A DNA stretch of 64,000 bases from Thalassospira sp. TSL5-1. GTDB lineage: Bacteria; Pseudomonadota; Alphaproteobacteria; Rhodospirillales; Thalassospiraceae. Positions 60,492 through 64,000 of the stretch are shown here, one piece after another; within the stretch, counting starts at the first letter, position 1; each line of letters starts with the position of its first letter. The notes under the pieces were generated by a model, which saw only the letters and a list, made by a program, of their open reading frames with translations, made no database searches and was not told the DNA's origin. A program made the translations under genes and the position numbers. Location of the stretch: assembly GCF_001907695.1 (NCBI RefSeq), contig NZ_KV880637.1:1798001-1862000 (forward strand). Direction: 5' to 3'.

Positions 60492-62552
60492 TCAGGCAAC
60501 CTTTCCGGCAGCCGCATCCTTGACGAAGGCTTCAGTACATTTAGCCATCGTCACCGATGCCCGGCTGATCGGGTCGGTCATGTAAAAATTGCGAACCGGC
60601 GACGCAAAGCCTTCCGACTTCATCACACCAGCCTTGCCAAATTCGCCCCATGCCGCTTTACGCGTTACATTAACGGAACCGAACACATCGTTGATTTCAA
60701 CCATGCGGGCACGAACCGACTCAATGTTGTCATAAGGCAGGGTCAGGCCAAGACTTGCCGAAAGCGCACGAATGATCTTCCAGTCTTCACGGGCATCCCC
60801 GACCGGGAATACTGCGCGCCAGCCATACTGAACACGGCCTTCCGTATTGACATAGGTCCCATTCTTTTCGGTGTAAGCCGCACCGGGCAGAATAACATCT
60901 GCAACCTGTGCACCGGCATCACCCAGACAGCCCTGATAAATCACAAAGGCATTTTTCAGCTTGGACATGTCGAGCTCATCTGCACCAAGCAGATAAACAA
61001 TTTCGACATCGCCTTTTGCCGCACCGTCAAGAATGTCATTCGTTGCAAGGCCACCCTCGCCCGGCACAAAGCCAAGGTCAAGGCCACCAACGCGGGCAGC
61101 TGCCGTATGCAGAACGTTGAAGCCATTCCACTCGCCTGCAACAAGGCCGTATTTGTCGGCAATCGCACGCGCGGTTGCCAAAACAGCTTCGCCGTCTTCG
61201 CGGTTCAGTGCGCCCATACCAAGAATGATCATCGGTTTGACGGCCGTTTCCAGAACCTTGGCAAAGTCGTTTTTGCCATCCAGGATTTCCGAAAGCGTTT
61301 CCGGACCAGCACCGAGATAGTCATGCTTGAAGGTCGGATCCCAGTTTTCACCGACAATGCCCAAACGGAAATCACCGGCGGTCATGCGCCAGCGTTTGCG
61401 CAAACGGGAATTAATGATCGGCGCTTCGGCACGAACATTCGCCCCCACAACCAGGCACGCATCCGCCTCTTCAATACCGGCAATCGTGCTGTTGAAGATG
61501 TAAGACAAACGCGGGCCACCAACCTTCGATCCATCCTGGCGGCAATCAATATTGGCCGAACCAAGCTTGCCCATCAGGTCTTTCAGCGCGGTCATGGATT
61601 CGCAATCAACTGTATCACCGGCAAGGGCGGCAATTTTCTTGCCATCCAGCCCGGATACCTTTTCCTTGATCGCGGCAAAGGCTTCGTCCCAGCTTGCCGG
61701 AGCAAGCTTGCCATTCACGCGAACATACGGACGATCAAGACGCTGACGCTTAAGACCATCAATGGCGTAACGGGTTTTGTCCGAAATCCATTCTTCGTTG
61801 ATCTCTTCGTTCAGACGCGGCAAAACGCGCAGAACTTCCGAGCCACGGGCATCAATGCGAATGTTCGAGCCAACAGCGTCCATCACATCAACGCTGTCAG
61901 TTTTCTTCAATTCCCATGGACGTGCAGTAAACGCATAGGGTTTGGAGGTCAATGCGCCAACCGGGCACAGATCCACAAGGTTACCCGACATTTCGGAATT
62001 GATGCTGGCTTCAATGTAAGGGCCGACCTCGGTATCTTCACCGCGATAAACCGCCCCCATCGTGCCAACACCAGCAACTTCCTCCGAGAAACGAACGCAA
62101 CGGGTGCAATGGATGCAACGGGTCATGATCGTTTTAACGATCGGTCCCAGTTCCTTGTCCTTCACCGCACGTTTTTTCTCGGCATAGCGCGACGCGTCAA
62201 AACCATAGGCCATTGCCTGGTCCTGAAGGTCACATTCACCACCCTGGTCACAAATCGGGCAATCCAGCGGATGGTTGATCAGCAGGAATTCCATCACGCC
62301 ATTGCGTGCCTTTTTCACAAGGTCAGAATCCGTTTTGATGACCATTCCGTCAGCTGCCGGCATGGCGCAAGATGCAACCGGCTTCGGCGCACGCTCCATT
62401 TCGACCAGGCACATGCGGCAGTTACCGGCAATCGACAGGCGTTCGTGATAACAGAAACGGGGAATTTCCTTACCCGCTTCTTCACAGGCCTGAAGAACTG
62501 TCGCTCCGGCTTCTACTTCGACTTCGATACCGTCAACTGTCAGTTTCGGCAT
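60492..62552 (-). CDS. nuoG: NADH-quinone oxidoreductase subunit G
   Basis: Largest peripheral subunit of complex I, carrying the N1b [2Fe-2S] and N4/N5 [4Fe-4S] clusters. The 686-residue product has an N-terminal ferredoxin domain with cysteines in CYHERLSIAGNCRMCLVEME, the His-Cys3 cluster segment, the 4Fe-4S motif CPICDQGGECDLQD with MTRCIHCTRCVRF, then a molybdopterin-oxidoreductase-like fold without cofactor binding residues. Length fits the shorter alphaproteobacterial/mitochondrial type. It starts 27 bases after nuoF. Confidence 0.97.
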   Translation of the reverse strand: MPKLTVDGIEVEVEAGATVLQACEEAGKEIPRFCYHERLSIAGNCRMCLVEMERAPKPVASCAMPAADGMVIKTDSDLVKKARNGVMEFLLINHPLDCPICDQGGECDLQDQAMAYGFDASRYAEKKRAVKDKELGPIVKTIMTRCIHCTRCVRFSEEVAGVGTMGAVYRGEDTEVGPYIEASINSEMSGNLVDLCPVGALTSKPYAFTARPWELKKTDSVDVMDAVGSNIRIDARGSEVLRVLPRLNEEINEEWISDKTRYAIDGLKRQRLDRPYVRVNGKLAPASWDEAFAAIKEKVSGLDGKKIAALAGDTVDCESMTALKDLMGKLGSANIDCRQDGSKVGGPRLSYIFNSTIAGIEEADACLVVGANVRAEAPIINSRLRKRWRMTAGDFRLGIVGENWDPTFKHDYLGAGPETLSEILDGKNDFAKVLETAVKPMIILGMGALNREDGEAVLATARAIADKYGLVAGEWNGFNVLHTAAARVGGLDLGFVPGEGGLATNDILDGAAKGDVEIVYLLGADELDMSKLKNAFVIYQGCLGDAGAQVADVILPGAAYTEKNGTYVNTEGRVQYGWRAVFPVGDAREDWKIIRALSASLGLTLPYDNIESVRARMVEINDVFGSVNVTRKAAWGEFGKAGVMKSEGFASPVRNFYMTDPISRASVTMAKCTEAFVKDAAAGKVA

Positions 62553-62579
62553 GTCTCAATCCCTCTCAACAGGCCTCTC

Positions 62580-63860
62580 TCAGGCCGCGATCCGTGCGCG
62601 ATATTCCTTGATCCGGCGTTCCATTTCGGGACGGAAATTACGGATCAAACCCTGGATCGGCCATGCGGCAGCGTCACCAAGCGCACAAATGGTGTGGCCT
62701 TCGACCTGTTTGGTCACGTCCCACAAAAGGTCGATTTCATCAAGTGTGGCCTCGCCACGCACCATGCGCTGCATCATACGCATCATCCAGCCCGTGCCTT
62801 CACGGCAAGGGGTGCACTGACCACAGCTTTCATGTTTGTAGAATTCGGAAAGGCGGGCAATCGCGTAAACAATGTCGGTCGACTTGTCCATCACGATCAC
62901 CGCAGCAGTCCCAAGGCCCGAGCCAACCTCGCGAAGCGCGTCAAAGTCCATCAGGACATCATCACACACGTCCTTGGTCAGAACCGGGACCGAAGACCCG
63001 CCCGGAATAACCGCAAGCAGGTTATCCCAGCCACCCCGAACACCACCACAATGACGTTCAATCAGCTCACGGAGCGGAATGCTCATGGCTTCTTCAACGG
63101 TGCAGGGCTTTTCAACATGACCCGAAATGGCAAACAGCTTTGTCCCATGGTTTTTTTCACGACCAAAACTTGAGAACCAGGCCCCGCCACGACGCAGAAT
63201 TTCAGGAACAGCCGCGATCGATTCGACGTTGTTCACCGTCGTCGGGCAGCCATACAAACCGGCATTTGCCGGGAATGGCGGCTTCAGGCGCGGCTGACCC
63301 TTTTTACCTTCAAGGCTTTCGATCAGCGCGGTTTCTTCACCACAGATATAGGCCCCAGCACCAAGATGCAGGTAAAGATCGAAATCCCACCCCGACCCAC
63401 AGGCATTTTTGCCAATCAGGCCAGCATCATAGGCTTCGTCAATCGCGCGCTGCAGGTTCGATGCCTCGTGATAGAACTCACCACGAATATAAATATAGGC
63501 AGCGTGCGCCCGCATGGCGAAGCTGGCGAGCAGGCAGCCTTCAACCAGTGTATGCGGATCATTGCGCATGATCTCGCGGTCCTTACAGGTCCCCGGCTCG
63601 CCTTCGTCGGCATTTACAACCAGATAATGCGGACGACCATCCGATTCCTTGGGCATAAAGGACCATTTCAGGCCGGTCGGGAAACCAGCGCCGCCACGGC
63701 CGCGCATGCCCGATGCCTTCATTTCGTCAATGATCCAGTCCTGACCTTTTTCAATCAGGGCCCTGGTACCATCCCAGTTACCACGCGCCTGCGCGGCTTT
63801 CAGGCCAAAATCCTGAAACCCGTACAGGTTGGTAAAAATACGATCCTTGTCTTGCAGCAT
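62580..63860 (-). CDS. nuoF: NADH-quinone oxidoreductase subunit F
   Basis: NADH-binding flavoprotein subunit of complex I with FMN and the N3 [4Fe-4S] cluster. The start at [19 protein letters not shown], behind GGGGAAG and one base after the nuoE stop, gives 426 residues; the frame extends upstream to a GTG at 63914 inside nuoE. It shows [17 protein letters not shown] (FMN/NADH), [32 protein letters not shown] and the cluster cysteines in [15 protein letters not shown] with a further Cys in [12 protein letters not shown]. Confidence 0.97.
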   Translation of the reverse strand: MLQDKDRIFTNLYGFQDFGLKAAQARGNWDGTRALIEKGQDWIIDEMKASGMRGRGGAGFPTGLKWSFMPKESDGRPHYLVVNADEGEPGTCKDREIMRNDPHTLVEGCLLASFAMRAHAAYIYIRGEFYHEASNLQRAIDEAYDAGLIGKNACGSGWDFDLYLHLGAGAYICGEETALIESLEGKKGQPRLKPPFPANAGLYGCPTTVNNVESIAAVPEILRRGGAWFSSFGREKNHGTKLFAISGHVEKPCTVEEAMSIPLRELIERHCGGVRGGWDNLLAVIPGGSSVPVLTKDVCDDVLMDFDALREVGSGLGTAAVIVMDKSTDIVYAIARLSEFYKHESCGQCTPCREGTGWMMRMMQRMVRGEATLDEIDLLWDVTKQVEGHTICALGDAAAWPIQGLIRNFRPEMERRIKEYRARIAA

Positions 63861-63861
63861 A

Positions 63862-64000
63862 TCAGGCTTCCCCGTCTTTGGGTTCAGCAGGCTGATCTGC
63901 GGCACCACAGCCACAGAATGCTTTCAGAACCTTGGGACCATCAATCGGCTCACACCCACGACGGCCGCTTTGCGGTCCGGCCTTCGGTGTTTCGCCACGC
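63862..64000 (-). CDS. nuoE: NADH-quinone oxidoreductase subunit E, C-terminal end (partial)
   Basis: Only the last 45 codons and the stop are in the window; the gene continues beyond the right edge. The visible tail runs from [18 protein letters not shown] through [15 protein letters not shown] to a TGA one base before nuoF. Being immediately upstream of nuoF in frame with a variable, Pro/Gly-rich tail fits the nuoE C-terminus. The thioredoxin-like cluster domain is outside the window, so the call rests mainly on position. Confidence 0.75.
   Translation of the reverse strand, partial: RGETPKAGPQSGRRGCEPIDGPKVLKAFCGCGAADQPAEPKDGEA

Noticed and set aside
61107..63173. A 688-codon open frame on the plus strand opposite nuoG and nuoF.
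   Set aside because: It lies entirely antisense to two well-conserved genes, has no family character, and is explained by codon bias in the sense genes. The 412-codon frame opposite pdhC (1580-2818) is rejected for the same reason.

Overview
The window is a dense, almost wholly housekeeping stretch of an alphaproteobacterial chromosome. The evidence is: the eno-ftsB-pdhABC-lpd and tpiA-secG-pyrG-kdsA blocks; an E1-beta subunit of pyruvate dehydrogenase with its own lipoyl domain; LpxI rather than LpxH; the rpsB-tsf-pyrH-frr-uppS-cdsA-dxr-rseP-bamA-skp-lpxD-fabZ-lpxA-lpxI-lpxB cluster; a short ProS; RNase J; and the complex I genes in NuoE-to-NuoN order. Moderate GC and this gene order would fit a marine member of the Rhodospirillales such as a Thalassospira relative, but that placement is inference. 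I see no insertion sequence, prophage, CRISPR array, rRNA, tRNA, toxin-antitoxin pair or defence island.

Layout, left to right. (1) 8-12 kb, minus strand: pyruvate dehydrogenase (pdhA, pdhB, pdhC, lpdA), ftsB, enolase, kdsA, pyrG, secG and tpiA, several closed by clear intrinsic terminators. (2) 12.2-21 kb, plus strand: a PpiD-like periplasmic chaperone, trpE, a reversed YibQ-like polysaccharide deacetylase gene that splits trpE from trpG-trpD-trpC, then moaC and lexA. (3) 21-26.3 kb: comEC (minus), gltX and gltA (plus). (4) 26.3-41.3 kb, minus: gloA, then the outer-membrane and translation supercluster from rpsB down to lpxB, with many 1-20 nt gene overlaps. (5) 41.4-52.9 kb, minus: dnaE, lolD, lolC, proS, a secreted protein of unknown function, a DUF1467 membrane protein, methylmalonyl-CoA epimerase, RNase J and biotin ligase. 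(6) 52.9-64 kb, minus: nuoN to nuoF and the 3' end of nuoE, running off the right edge.

How it works together: region 1 feeds glycolysis into acetyl-CoA, region 3 starts the TCA cycle, and region 6 encodes the respiratory NADH dehydrogenase. Region 4 couples translation genes to isoprenoid, phospholipid, lipid A and outer-membrane protein assembly, and region 5 adds lipoprotein export and the replicative polymerase.

No previously undescribed multi-gene system is evident. The observations most worth checking are small: two possible unannotated structured RNAs (about 49.3-49.41 kb plus strand, and about 10.91-11.02 kb minus strand), a perfect 11-bp terminator-like hairpin inside the birA coding sequence, nested hairpins between rpsB, tsf and pyrH, and local absences of moeA and coaX from places where related genomes often have them. 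Site coordinates read by eye may be off by a base or so.
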